Below, one piece after another: positions 1 to 5,030 of a stretch of DNA of 5,030 nucleotides. The DNA is from Alkanindiges sp. (GTDB lineage Bacteria > Pseudomonadota > Gammaproteobacteria > Pseudomonadales > Moraxellaceae). The stretch covers positions 1 to 5,030 of the forward strand of contig JASLIR010000003.1 of the NCBI GenBank assembly GCA_030152125.1, read 5' to 3'. Position 1 is the first letter of the stretch. Each line of letters opens with the position of its first letter. The translations under genes were made by a program, and so were the position numbers. The notes beneath the pieces were generated by a model. The model was not told the DNA's origin, made no database searches, and saw nothing but the letters and a program-made list of their open reading frames with translations.

Positions 1-633
1 CCAGTCCTGCTGCGGTGGTAATAATGCCAGTGTAGAGTTCCACTCCTGCTGCATCACCAGCAATTTTGCCCGTGGGAAAAATCCCGGCTGCTCTTTACTA
101 CCCAGCCATTTGCGCAAATCCTGCGTATGCAGGTGGTCATAGGAAATAAAATCAATATCTTCCGGCTTTAAACCAATCTGTGCCAGTGCATCTTCAACCC
201 GGTTATATACCGGTGCCACATAGGGGCTCAGGTAGTCGCGCAACCAGCGTGGGCTCAGCTCATCCATCCGCTTGAAGTAGGGTGTCTCACGGTTTGCATC
301 AATGTCGGACGGCGAAAAAAGCAGGGTTTTCAAGCCAGCTGGTGAATTAAACTGCACCACAAACAGCCGGTTTAAAATATGCATAAACGGTGTGGGCACC
401 GTACACGCATTCAGCAGGCCATACTTGGTTGGGTATGGCACACGGATTAAATCTACCGTCTGGTAATACACCGCCTTGTCACCCGCCAGCATATCCTCGC
501 GTAGCGTTAGTGCGGCACTGCGTATACTTTCCAGCCGGGTTAAGGGATGGCTGGAAGTACGGGCTTTATCAAAATGATCCAGATACCGGATACCCAGAGC
601 TTCAAGCTCGCTTAGCGCTGTTGCATTTACCAT
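1..633 (-). CDS. Metallo-beta-lactamase-fold-like hydrolase, C-terminus cut by window edge
   Basis: The reading frame stays open from the ATG at 633 to base 1, giving 211 residues of a longer protein; the C-terminal part lies outside. I place it tentatively in the MBL-fold hydrolases. A beta-rich region (about residues 62-107, with VPYPTKYG at 65-72 and VVQF at 92-95) is followed by FISYDHLHTQDLRKWLG at 162-178 and FFPRAKLLVMQQEW at 185-198. That arrangement resembles the first metal-binding loop of MBL proteins and the strand after it ('...FPNA...REW' in lactonase-type members). The motif reads HLHTQD (167-172) instead of the canonical HxHxDH, so the Asp and last His are displaced or missing. 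The reaction is unknown; lactone, ester or thioester hydrolysis would be typical of the fold. The start is supported by AGGA five bases upstream of the ATG. The gene lies 14 bases downstream of the preceding gene's stop codon, so it is probably cotranscribed. No signal peptide is seen. Confidence 0.6.
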   Translation of the reverse strand, partial: MVNATALSELEALGIRYLDHFDKARTSSHPLTRLESIRSAALTLREDMLAGDKAVYYQTVDLIRVPYPTKYGLLNACTVPTPFMHILNRLFVVQFNSPAGLKTLLFSPSDIDANRETPYFKRMDELSPRWLRDYLSPYVAPVYNRVEDALAQIGLKPEDIDFISYDHLHTQDLRKWLGSKEQPGFFPRAKLLVMQQEWNSTLALLPPQQDW

Positions 634-638
634 ATTAT

Positions 639-642
639 TCCT
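639..642 (-). promoter_or_regulatory. Ribosome binding site of the lactamase-fold gene
   Basis: The minus strand reads AGGA (context CTCAGGAATAAT) five bases before the ATG at 633. It lies in the 14-base gap right after the TGA of the upstream gene, consistent with translation from the same transcript. Confidence 0.6.
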
Positions 643-647
643 GAGCC

Positions 648-1529
648 TCAATGTGGGCTTGCTGAAAATTCCGGCATACTGGCCAGATACGCCAGTGCCT
701 GCTCTGTAGAGCCTTCATGTAAAGGGCTATGCTTTGGATTAAAATAGCGCAAGCCTGCCTTTAACATGTAGCCTGCACCGGGTACACGGCCCTGCCTTGC
801 AGCACGAAAATAATCCTTAAAGCGGAAACGCTGAGGCAACTGCTTATCATGTTTTACCAGATGCTCCACACCAATGTAAGCCAGTACAAGAAATAAAGGA
901 AAAGTGACTAAAGCAGCGCCGGTACGCAAGGCAATGTTATTACTTAAATGGCGGAACATGGCATCCGCCACCTCACGGTGTTCCACTTCCTCTGCGCCGT
1001 GCCATTGTAATAAGCGCAGCATTTGCTCGTCCACCGGCGCCTGCATCAGTGCTTCCGCATTCAGTATCCAGTGCCCCAACGCCCCGGTTAAATGCTCGGC
1101 AGCAGCCACCATCGCCAGCCGGGTTTTTAACCAGGTGGATATCAGCAGCGGATTGCTTAATTCATAACCCAGCGGCCTTGGGCCTATCATATCGTTAAAT
1201 ACCCAGTTCATCAGCCGGTTATAGGAACGCAAGTCGATACCCAGCGATTCAATATGACGGGTACCCAATGTATGCCCATAACTGTGTGCGCCTTCCTGCT
1301 TGATAAAAGCAACCGCTGCCTGCTTTAAGGCATGGTCTTTTACAAATGGCAGGGCATCGCGGAAGGTCTGGCAAAACCAGCGCTCCGGTGCCGGGGTAAT
1401 CGGGTTAATCACATTCAGGATTTGCGTTGCCACAGGATCATCATAAATCCAGTGGCTGGGTGTTTGCGCAAAATCAAATGTTGGCCGCCTTGGTATAATG
1501 GTATGGCTTTCCCTGATCAGGCTATTCAT
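648..1529 (-). CDS. Predicted metal-dependent hydrolase family (PF10118-type), putative ferritin-like diiron protein, copy 2
   Basis: This 293-residue protein resembles the family named 'predicted metal-dependent hydrolase' (PF10118/COG3687), whose biochemistry is poorly known. Visible landmarks are E49 (in PERWF), E79-x-x-H82 with H86 (QEGAHSYGH), E145-H146 (AAEHLTG) and W176-H177 with E181-x-x-H184 (WHGAEEVEH). The order E, ExxH, E, ExxH in a helical protein is the ligand pattern of carboxylate-bridged diiron enzymes. I therefore infer an iron-binding four-helix core, and 'hydrolase' may be a misnomer. Residues about 201-222 are strongly hydrophobic (ALVTFPLFLVLAYIG) and may be a membrane anchor. 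The C-terminal part is basic and aromatic. The start is well fixed by AAAGGAG seven bases before the ATG. The gene sits 45 bases after the flavin oxidoreductase and 14 bases before the lactamase-fold gene. It is a diverged paralog of the gene at 2861-3724, with the same ligand spacing but low overall identity. Confidence 0.83.
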   Translation of the reverse strand: MNSLIRESHTIIPRRPTFDFAQTPSHWIYDDPVATQILNVINPITPAPERWFCQTFRDALPFVKDHALKQAAVAFIKQEGAHSYGHTLGTRHIESLGIDLRSYNRLMNWVFNDMIGPRPLGYELSNPLLISTWLKTRLAMVAAAEHLTGALGHWILNAEALMQAPVDEQMLRLLQWHGAEEVEHREVADAMFRHLSNNIALRTGAALVTFPLFLVLAYIGVEHLVKHDKQLPQRFRFKDYFRAARQGRVPGAGYMLKAGLRYFNPKHSPLHEGSTEQALAYLASMPEFSASPH

Positions 1530-1536
1530 CGCATCA

Positions 1537-1543
1537 CTCCTTT
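1537..1543 (-). promoter_or_regulatory. Ribosome binding site of the second PF10118-type gene
   Basis: The minus strand reads AAAGGAG seven bases before the ATG at 1529, which fixes the start. The context AGGAGTGA...ATGAAT is nearly the same as in front of the paralog at 3724. Confidence 0.75.
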
Positions 1544-1574
1544 AAATCACGCATTGCTAAACATGCACCCAGTT

Positions 1575-2813
1575 TCAGGATGTTTGAGTCAGTATGTTAA
1601 AACCCATGCGTGGGCCAAAGGCCACTAGGGTACGGATTAAGCCTTTCATCGGCTTGGGTTGTAAGCCACCGGCAATGCGACGGAACTGTGCTGCATGCCA
1701 AGCCAGTTGCAGGTAGGCATCCACCGGCTTATAGCCTATGCGGGGTACTTCGCCTGCCTGTACCGACTTCCCGGCCAGCAACTGTTTGGCCACATCCGGC
1801 TGTACGGCAAAAGGCCGCGCCAAACCAACCAGATCCACCGTGCCATCCGCTACTATACGCTGCATCAGTGTCACATCACGCAAGCCACCAGTCAGCATCA
1901 GCGGCAGTTTGCTATGCTGCTTTAAGGCCTGCGCATAATCCAGGAAGTAGGCATCGCGCTGCGCTGCACGCTGGTTGTCAGATGCCGGCGCATAACCCAG
2001 TTGTGCTGGCGACTCATAGTTACCGCCAGACACTTCCAGCAAATCAATGCCCTCGGCTTCCAGCGCCAGTGCAATTTGTAAGGATTCCTGCTGTGTTAAG
2101 CCGCCCTTCTGGAAATCAGCTGAATTCAGTTTCACGCTTAAAATTTTATCCTTGCCAATGGCTGCACGTACCGCACGCACGGCTTCAATCAGCATACGGC
2201 GGCGTTTCTCCGCACTACCGCCCCAGGCATCGGTACGGGTATTGGCTAATGGCGATAAAAACTGCGACAACAGATAACCATGCGCTGCATGCACCTGTAC
2301 GCCGTCAAAACCGGCTTTTACCGCTAACGCGGCAGTGGTAGCAAAGCGTTTGATTTGCTCCAGAATTTCCACTTCAGTCAACGCACGCGGTACCCGGATA
2401 ATATTCATGGCAGGTAAATCCAGCCCCACCGCAGAGGGCCCTACCGGCTGCTTCAGCAATGGCAATACTGCCACGCGCCCCGGATGGTTAATCTGCATGA
2501 TAATTTTGCTGCCATTGGCATGTACGGCCTGCGCCCATAGCTTATTGGCCTGCAAAAAGCGCTCATCTTCCAGCACCACATTGCGCGGCTCTACAAAGGC
2601 ACGCTGGTCTATCATTACATTACCAGTCACCAGCAAGCCCGCACCGCCACGTGCCCAAGCGGCATACAACTGCTGTACATCAGTTGTAGGTGAACCATGG
2701 CGGTCTGCCAGTTGCTCGCTCATCCCTGCCTTGGCAATCCGGTTGGGAATGGTAATGCCGCACGGCAGGGTTAAAGGCTGTGCCAGAACGGACGTGTTAT
2801 TTGAGGTGGTCAT
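1575..2813 (-). CDS. NADH:flavin oxidoreductase, old yellow enzyme family
   Basis: This 412-residue FMN-dependent TIM-barrel enzyme is expected to reduce activated C=C bonds (enones or similar) with NAD(P)H, probably in the cytoplasm. Motifs run in family order: PNRIAKAGM at 23-31; QINHPGR at 107-113; H175-x-x-H178-x-Y180, which matches the substrate-binding pair and proton-donor Tyr of old yellow enzyme (H191-N194-Y196 in yeast OYE1); then the hallmark SQFLSPLANTRTDAWGGS at 183-200. FMN phosphate-site sequences follow at TGG 308-310 and GLARPF at 330-335. C18 is the only cysteine, so it lacks the 4Fe-4S cluster and extra domains of the 2,4-dienoyl-CoA reductase (FadH) type. A tail of about 50 residues after the barrel is rich in Arg, Lys and hydrophobics (FRRIAGG, KPMKGLIRTLV). 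The start has GGAG seven bases upstream. The gene is flanked by two PF10118-type genes, so it probably works in the same pathway. The true substrate cannot be told. Confidence 0.95.
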   Translation of the reverse strand: MTTSNNTSVLAQPLTLPCGITIPNRIAKAGMSEQLADRHGSPTTDVQQLYAAWARGGAGLLVTGNVMIDQRAFVEPRNVVLEDERFLQANKLWAQAVHANGSKIIMQINHPGRVAVLPLLKQPVGPSAVGLDLPAMNIIRVPRALTEVEILEQIKRFATTAALAVKAGFDGVQVHAAHGYLLSQFLSPLANTRTDAWGGSAEKRRRMLIEAVRAVRAAIGKDKILSVKLNSADFQKGGLTQQESLQIALALEAEGIDLLEVSGGNYESPAQLGYAPASDNQRAAQRDAYFLDYAQALKQHSKLPLMLTGGLRDVTLMQRIVADGTVDLVGLARPFAVQPDVAKQLLAGKSVQAGEVPRIGYKPVDAYLQLAWHAAQFRRIAGGLQPKPMKGLIRTLVAFGPRMGFNILTQTS

Positions 2814-2820
2814 GCTATTG

Positions 2821-2824
2821 CTCC
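2821..2824 (-). promoter_or_regulatory. Ribosome binding site of the flavin oxidoreductase gene
   Basis: The minus strand reads GGAG seven bases before the ATG at 2813, which supports that start. The rest of the 47-base gap is AT-leaning, with no hairpin or promoter that I can defend. Confidence 0.65.
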
Positions 2825-2860
2825 GAATGGGGTGAAAATCGTTAAATGAGTGCAGGAATA

Positions 2861-3724
2861 TTATTCGTTCAGATACTGTCGCTTTAGCAGCGCCAGTTGC
2901 TTGCGGTTATCGTGTTGCCATGGATGAAAGCCCGGCTTGAAAAAATCCAGATAAAGACCCGTGATCCCAGGAAGCAAACCACCATAACCCAGCAGATAGC
3001 GCAGCCCGCGGTACCAGCTCACAGGATTTCTTATTTGCCCTGAATGACGCAATAACTCCAGCGTGCCACGGGCAGACAACAGGCAAAAGAAAAAGGTGGT
3101 TTCCAGCATCACCAGCCTTAACAGATAAGGGCGCTTTACCAGCAACTGGTATACATCAAATGCCACAGCCTTATGCTCGGTTTCCTCTATGGCATGCCAC
3201 GCCCAGATTTTGCGCAGGCTGCTATCCATCAATTCCAGATCCTGCGGGGCAATACGGATAAAATAATCCGCCAGAATAGCCGTCAGATGTTCCAGGCAAA
3301 CCGTACAGGCTAATTGACGCTCTGGTGAAAGCTGCCCTTGCAGGATACGGTTCATCTTTTTAAAGCGTTTATAAATACGCTCTACTGGATAGCCCCTGCG
3401 TAACATCACTGCATTCAGTACATCATGCTCCTTGCCATGATGTGCCTCCTGCCCGATAAATGCCTGCACCTGCTTAAGCAATACCGGGTCGTTAATCTGG
3501 CTTTGATAGTTGCGTACACTATGAATAAACTGGCGCTCGCCATCCGGAAACGCGCAGGACAATGCAGTCAGTAGCAGCGTCAGCAAGGGATTGTTATCAA
3601 ACCAGAACTCAGGGATCTTATCCGGAAAAGAAAGATCCAGCTGTCTTACCCGAATATCCATGGAGGCCGAAATACTGGCAACCCTTAATGTTTTTTTAGA
3701 CGCAGAAGCAGCAAGCATATTCAT
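2861..3724 (-). CDS. Predicted metal-dependent hydrolase family (PF10118-type), putative ferritin-like diiron protein, copy 1
   Basis: The protein has 287 residues from the chosen ATG at 3724. The frame also opens at a GTG at 3733 (three more residues), but that GTG overlaps the AGGAG, whereas the ATG lies a proper eight bases after it. Counting from the GTG, the landmarks are E66 (GERQF), E96-x-x-H99 with H103 (QEAHHGKEH), E148-H149 (CLEHLTA) and W179-H180 with E184-x-x-H187 (WHAIEETEH), followed by AFDVY. This conserved set identifies the PF10118/COG3687 family and has the E, ExxH, E, ExxH order of diiron carboxylate proteins. A hydrophobic, Phe-rich stretch (about 204-222, MLETTFFFCLLSA) sits at the same distance after the last ExxH as in its paralog at 648-1529, which suggests membrane association. 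The N-terminal 20 residues are Ala/Ser-rich, but there is no convincing cleaved signal. The gene follows the ADC-like gene by 15 bases and precedes the OYE gene by 47. The reaction is unknown. Confidence 0.85.
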   Translation of the reverse strand: MNMLAASASKKTLRVASISASMDIRVRQLDLSFPDKIPEFWFDNNPLLTLLLTALSCAFPDGERQFIHSVRNYQSQINDPVLLKQVQAFIGQEAHHGKEHDVLNAVMLRRGYPVERIYKRFKKMNRILQGQLSPERQLACTVCLEHLTAILADYFIRIAPQDLELMDSSLRKIWAWHAIEETEHKAVAFDVYQLLVKRPYLLRLVMLETTFFFCLLSARGTLELLRHSGQIRNPVSWYRGLRYLLGYGGLLPGITGLYLDFFKPGFHPWQHDNRKQLALLKRQYLNE

Positions 3725-3737
3725 AGGAGTCACTCCT
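3725..3737. repeat. Perfect 13-base inverted repeat covering a ribosome binding site
   Basis: The bases read AGGAGT-C-ACTCCT on the plus strand, a palindrome with a single central base. In the minus-strand mRNA (AGGAGUGACUCCU) the ends could pair as a 4-bp stem with a 5-base loop that holds the Shine-Dalgarno site of the gene starting at 3724. As DNA it could also be a small operator, but there is no independent support for either role and it may be chance. Confidence 0.4.
3733..3737 (-). promoter_or_regulatory. Ribosome binding site that decides the start of the first PF10118-type gene
   Basis: The minus strand reads (C)AGGAG, eight bases upstream of the ATG at 3724. The in-frame GTG at 3733 begins at the last G of this site and so cannot be served by it. 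The ATG is therefore preferred over the longer GTG-initiated frame. The site is embedded in a perfect 6-base inverted repeat. Confidence 0.75.
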
Positions 3738-3739
3738 GT

Positions 3740-4486
3740 TTACAAAACCCGTGGGTTAAACTGGCGCAGCAAAAACAGCGGCGTGCGCAGGCGTGGAATC
3801 TGGATCGGTGGAATAAACCCGCCGGATAAATCCACCCGGTGCAAACGCGCCTCCACCACCTTGCCCAGGCCCATCTGGTGTAACGGATCATTGTCGGTGC
3901 CAGTAAAGCGTAGCTTCATGTCTACTTTGCGTACTTCCACCGGGTGCTCAACCGGGGTAAAACGTACTTCACGTGGCAGGCCAAGCCCCAGGCCACCCGT
4001 CATGTTACGGTGCGGCAGGCCCAGAATCGGTGGGGCATCATGCAGCACTTCGCCCAGTACAGCATCCATTTCAATCAGGCTGGTACCACGGCGTGAGGCT
4101 TTGGCAATAATGCGGCTACCGTCATTATCCCAGCTAATTTCACCCATTTTTTTCGGATAGCCCAGCAGCTCCCTGCCAATAATCATGGCGCGGTCATCAT
4201 CCAGAATCATCCACGGGCAAAAAATGCCATATTTACGCCCTACTTTAATATGCACAAACAATCCGGCTTCATGGTAGGCACCGGTATATACATTTTCCGG
4301 GAAATAGGCACAAAACAGGTCGGCACGTGCCGGTTTGGCCAGCGTCATACCGGCAGGCAACCAGCGCTGCATGGCTTGCTCATCCACTTCCACCACGGCA
4401 GTCAGGTATTGTGCATTGTGGTAAAGCTTGTTACCCAGGCTCGCCAGACTAATCGGTGTACGCAAATCTTTTATCAGCTGTTTCAT
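3740..4486 (-). CDS. Acetoacetate decarboxylase superfamily protein
   Basis: This 248-residue protein has about the usual length for the acetoacetate decarboxylase (ADC) family. The diagnostic segment is MILDDDRAMIIGRELLGYPKKMG (about 93-115, written here in key parts: DDD 96-98, GRE 104-106, YPKK 110-113). In Clostridium acetobutylicum ADC the first Lys of the PKK pair forms the Schiff base and the second lowers its pKa; by position these are K112 and K113 here. GAYHEAGL at 69-76 matches the conserved GxYxE region that shapes the active site. A classic member would decarboxylate acetoacetate to acetone. However, superfamily members with the same lysine also carry out other aldolase/dehydratase-like reactions, and nothing here points to acetone metabolism (no CoA-transferase is seen). 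The start has AAGGAG six bases upstream. The gap to the upstream SDR gene is only 10 bases and the SDR stop codon overlaps this binding site, which suggests translational coupling. Confidence 0.9.
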   Translation of the reverse strand: MKQLIKDLRTPISLASLGNKLYHNAQYLTAVVEVDEQAMQRWLPAGMTLAKPARADLFCAYFPENVYTGAYHEAGLFVHIKVGRKYGIFCPWMILDDDRAMIIGRELLGYPKKMGEISWDNDGSRIIAKASRRGTSLIEMDAVLGEVLHDAPPILGLPHRNMTGGLGLGLPREVRFTPVEHPVEVRKVDMKLRFTGTDNDPLHQMGLGKVVEARLHRVDLSGGFIPPIQIPRLRTPLFLLRQFNPRVL

Positions 4487-4492
4487 ATTTTT

Positions 4493-4498
4493 CTCCTT
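4493..4498 (-). promoter_or_regulatory. Ribosome binding site of the ADC-like gene, overlapping the SDR stop codon
   Basis: On the minus strand the bases read AAGGAG, a near-consensus Shine-Dalgarno site six bases before the ATG at 4486. Its first two A residues are also the last two bases of the upstream SDR stop codon TAA (4499-4497). Ribosomes finishing the SDR would therefore be released on top of this site, a standard arrangement for translational coupling. Confidence 0.8.
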
Positions 4499-5030
4499 AT
4501 TTTAAGCGTGAAAAAACCTGTTTCAGGATAGGCAGTAAAATCACCCGCGGGGTATAACGGCCACCCAGGGTTTGTGCCTGTGCCAGCAAACCGGGAATCA
4601 CAATACGGCGATTATTGGCCATACCATTAATGGCTTCGCGTGCCACCCGCTCTGCTGTTACCCATACCAGGCTGCCACCGGCACCCTCAATTTTTGTAAT
4701 GCCCGCTACTTCGGTAAAGCCGGTTTTGGTAGGCCCCGGTGCCAGCAGCGTACAGGTCACCCCTGTACCATGTAATTCGCTATGCAGCGATTCGGCAAAG
4801 GAATTGGCAAAGGCCTTGGTGGCAGCATAGGTCGCATTGGCTGGGGTTGGCTGATGCCCGGAGGTAGAACCAACGATTAAAATCGCACCAGACTTGCGGC
4901 TGACCATGCCGGGCAGTAACGCCAGCGTCAGGTCATGCACAGCTACGGCATTCAGTTCCACCTCTTCCCGCTCCCGTACTGCATCCAGCTGGTGCAAGCG
5001 GCCAAAGGTGGCAAAGCCTGCGTTGTTGCA
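4497..5030 (-). CDS. Short-chain dehydrogenase/reductase (DltE-like classical SDR), N-terminus cut by window edge
   Basis: The frame is open to the right edge, so the start codon and the GxxxGxG nucleotide-binding loop lie outside; 177 residues are visible, roughly the last two thirds of a protein of this family. In fragment numbering: NNAG at 2-5 followed by FATFGRL; the ELNAVA Asn at 28 (tetrad Asn); the catalytic Ser in VGSTSG (S55); Y68-x-x-x-K72 in TYAATKAFANSF; then the LAPGPTKTGF loop at about 96-105. Together these give the complete Asn-Ser-Tyr-Lys tetrad of an active NAD(P)-dependent SDR. The sequence after the core (VIPGLLAQ, then RYTPRVILLPILKQVF) is typical of the COG0300/DltE-like group of oxidoreductases. 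An internal TTG at 4997 is not the real start because conserved SDR sequence continues upstream of it. It would oxidise an alcohol or reduce a ketone; the substrate is unknown. It is the first visible gene of the operon. Confidence 0.95.
   Translation of the reverse strand, partial: CNNAGFATFGRLHQLDAVREREEVELNAVAVHDLTLALLPGMVSRKSGAILIVGSTSGHQPTPANATYAATKAFANSFAESLHSELHGTGVTCTLLAPGPTKTGFTEVAGITKIEGAGGSLVWVTAERVAREAINGMANNRRIVIPGLLAQAQTLGGRYTPRVILLPILKQVFSRLK

Larger units (their letters stand above)
1..5030 (-). other. Six-gene co-directional cluster, probable operon, open at both ends
   Basis: All six genes run on the minus strand, with gaps of 10, 15, 47, 45 and 14 bases in order of transcription (SDR, ADC-like, PF10118-type 1, OYE, PF10118-type 2, MBL-like). 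Each internal gene has its own Shine-Dalgarno site, and no terminator-like GC hairpin followed by a T-run lies between them. This spacing is what a single transcript would show. The promoter must lie beyond 5030 and the terminator beyond base 1, unless weak internal promoters sit in the two gaps of about 45 bases. The enzyme classes (redox, Schiff-base, hydrolytic) suggest one catabolic or modification pathway. Confidence 0.75.

Noticed and set aside
181..210. Possible frameshift in the lactamase-fold gene
   Set aside because: The phase is easy to misread here, but the conserved sequence on both sides (residues up to about 141 and from about 152) lies in the same frame and the residue count fits exactly, so I treat the gene as intact in this region.
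1530..1574. Possible terminator or promoter in the 45-base gap before the second PF10118-type gene
   Set aside because: Only a 4-base GCAT/ATGC pairing with an 8-base loop is present, with no GC-rich stem or T-run and no clear -35/-10 pair.
1610..2341. Long plus-strand open frame (243 codons) opposite the flavin oxidoreductase gene
   Set aside because: The translation is rich in Pro, His, Ala and Arg with no recognisable motif, has no good ribosome binding site, and lies wholly opposite a gene with clear family motifs. It is a shadow frame.
2335..2835. Plus-strand open frame of 166 codons opposite the start of the flavin oxidoreductase gene
   Set aside because: It is fully antisense to conserved coding sequence, with biased composition and no supporting start signal.
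2814..2860. Possible internal promoter in the 47-base gap before the flavin oxidoreductase gene
   Set aside because: The gap is AT-leaning but has no paired -35/-10 elements that I can defend.
3591..4160. Plus-strand open frame of 189 codons across the ADC-like and first PF10118-type genes
   Set aside because: It runs antisense over two well-supported genes and their junction; its Arg/Ser/Pro-rich product resembles no known protein.
4497..4997. SDR starting at the internal TTG at 4997
   Set aside because: Conserved SDR sequence (NNAG...FGRL) continues upstream in frame to the window edge, so the true start is outside.

Overview
The window is one dense run of six genes, all on the minus strand, so transcription goes from base 5030 towards base 1. 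There are no RNA genes, insertion sequences, CRISPR arrays or long non-coding stretches; the gaps between genes are 10 to 47 bases. Base composition is near 50% GC. The protein families and the strong AGGAG-type ribosome binding sites fit a gammaproteobacterium with an environmental, lipid- or hydrocarbon-degrading lifestyle. This placement is inference, and I could not name a genus.

In order of transcription the genes are: (1) a classical short-chain dehydrogenase of the DltE-like group, whose N-terminus is cut by the right edge (4497-5030); (2) an acetoacetate-decarboxylase-superfamily protein with the GRE...YPKK active-site motif (3740-4486); (3) a 'predicted metal-dependent hydrolase' family protein (PF10118 type, 2861-3724); (4) a single-domain old-yellow-enzyme-type FMN oxidoreductase (1575-2813); (5) a second, divergent PF10118-type protein (648-1529); and (6) a metallo-beta-lactamase-fold-like hydrolase cut by the left edge (1-633).

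The layout looks like an operon for stepwise chemistry on a small oxygenated, probably hydrophobic molecule. The SDR would interconvert an alcohol and a ketone. The flavoenzyme would reduce an activated C=C bond. The ADC-like protein would use Schiff-base chemistry on a keto acid or ketone. The lactamase-fold protein would hydrolyse an ester, lactone or thioester. The least understood part is the pair of PF10118 proteins. Both carry the same spaced set of acidic and histidine residues (E, then ExxH 30 residues later, then E, then ExxH 36 residues later). That is the ligand order of ferritin-like carboxylate-bridged diiron enzymes, and in both a hydrophobic segment follows. I infer that they may be membrane-associated diiron oxidases or oxygenases rather than hydrolases. 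The substrate and pathway cannot be read from the sequence.

Both end genes are partial, so the operon extends beyond the window on both sides. No promoter or terminator is visible inside it.
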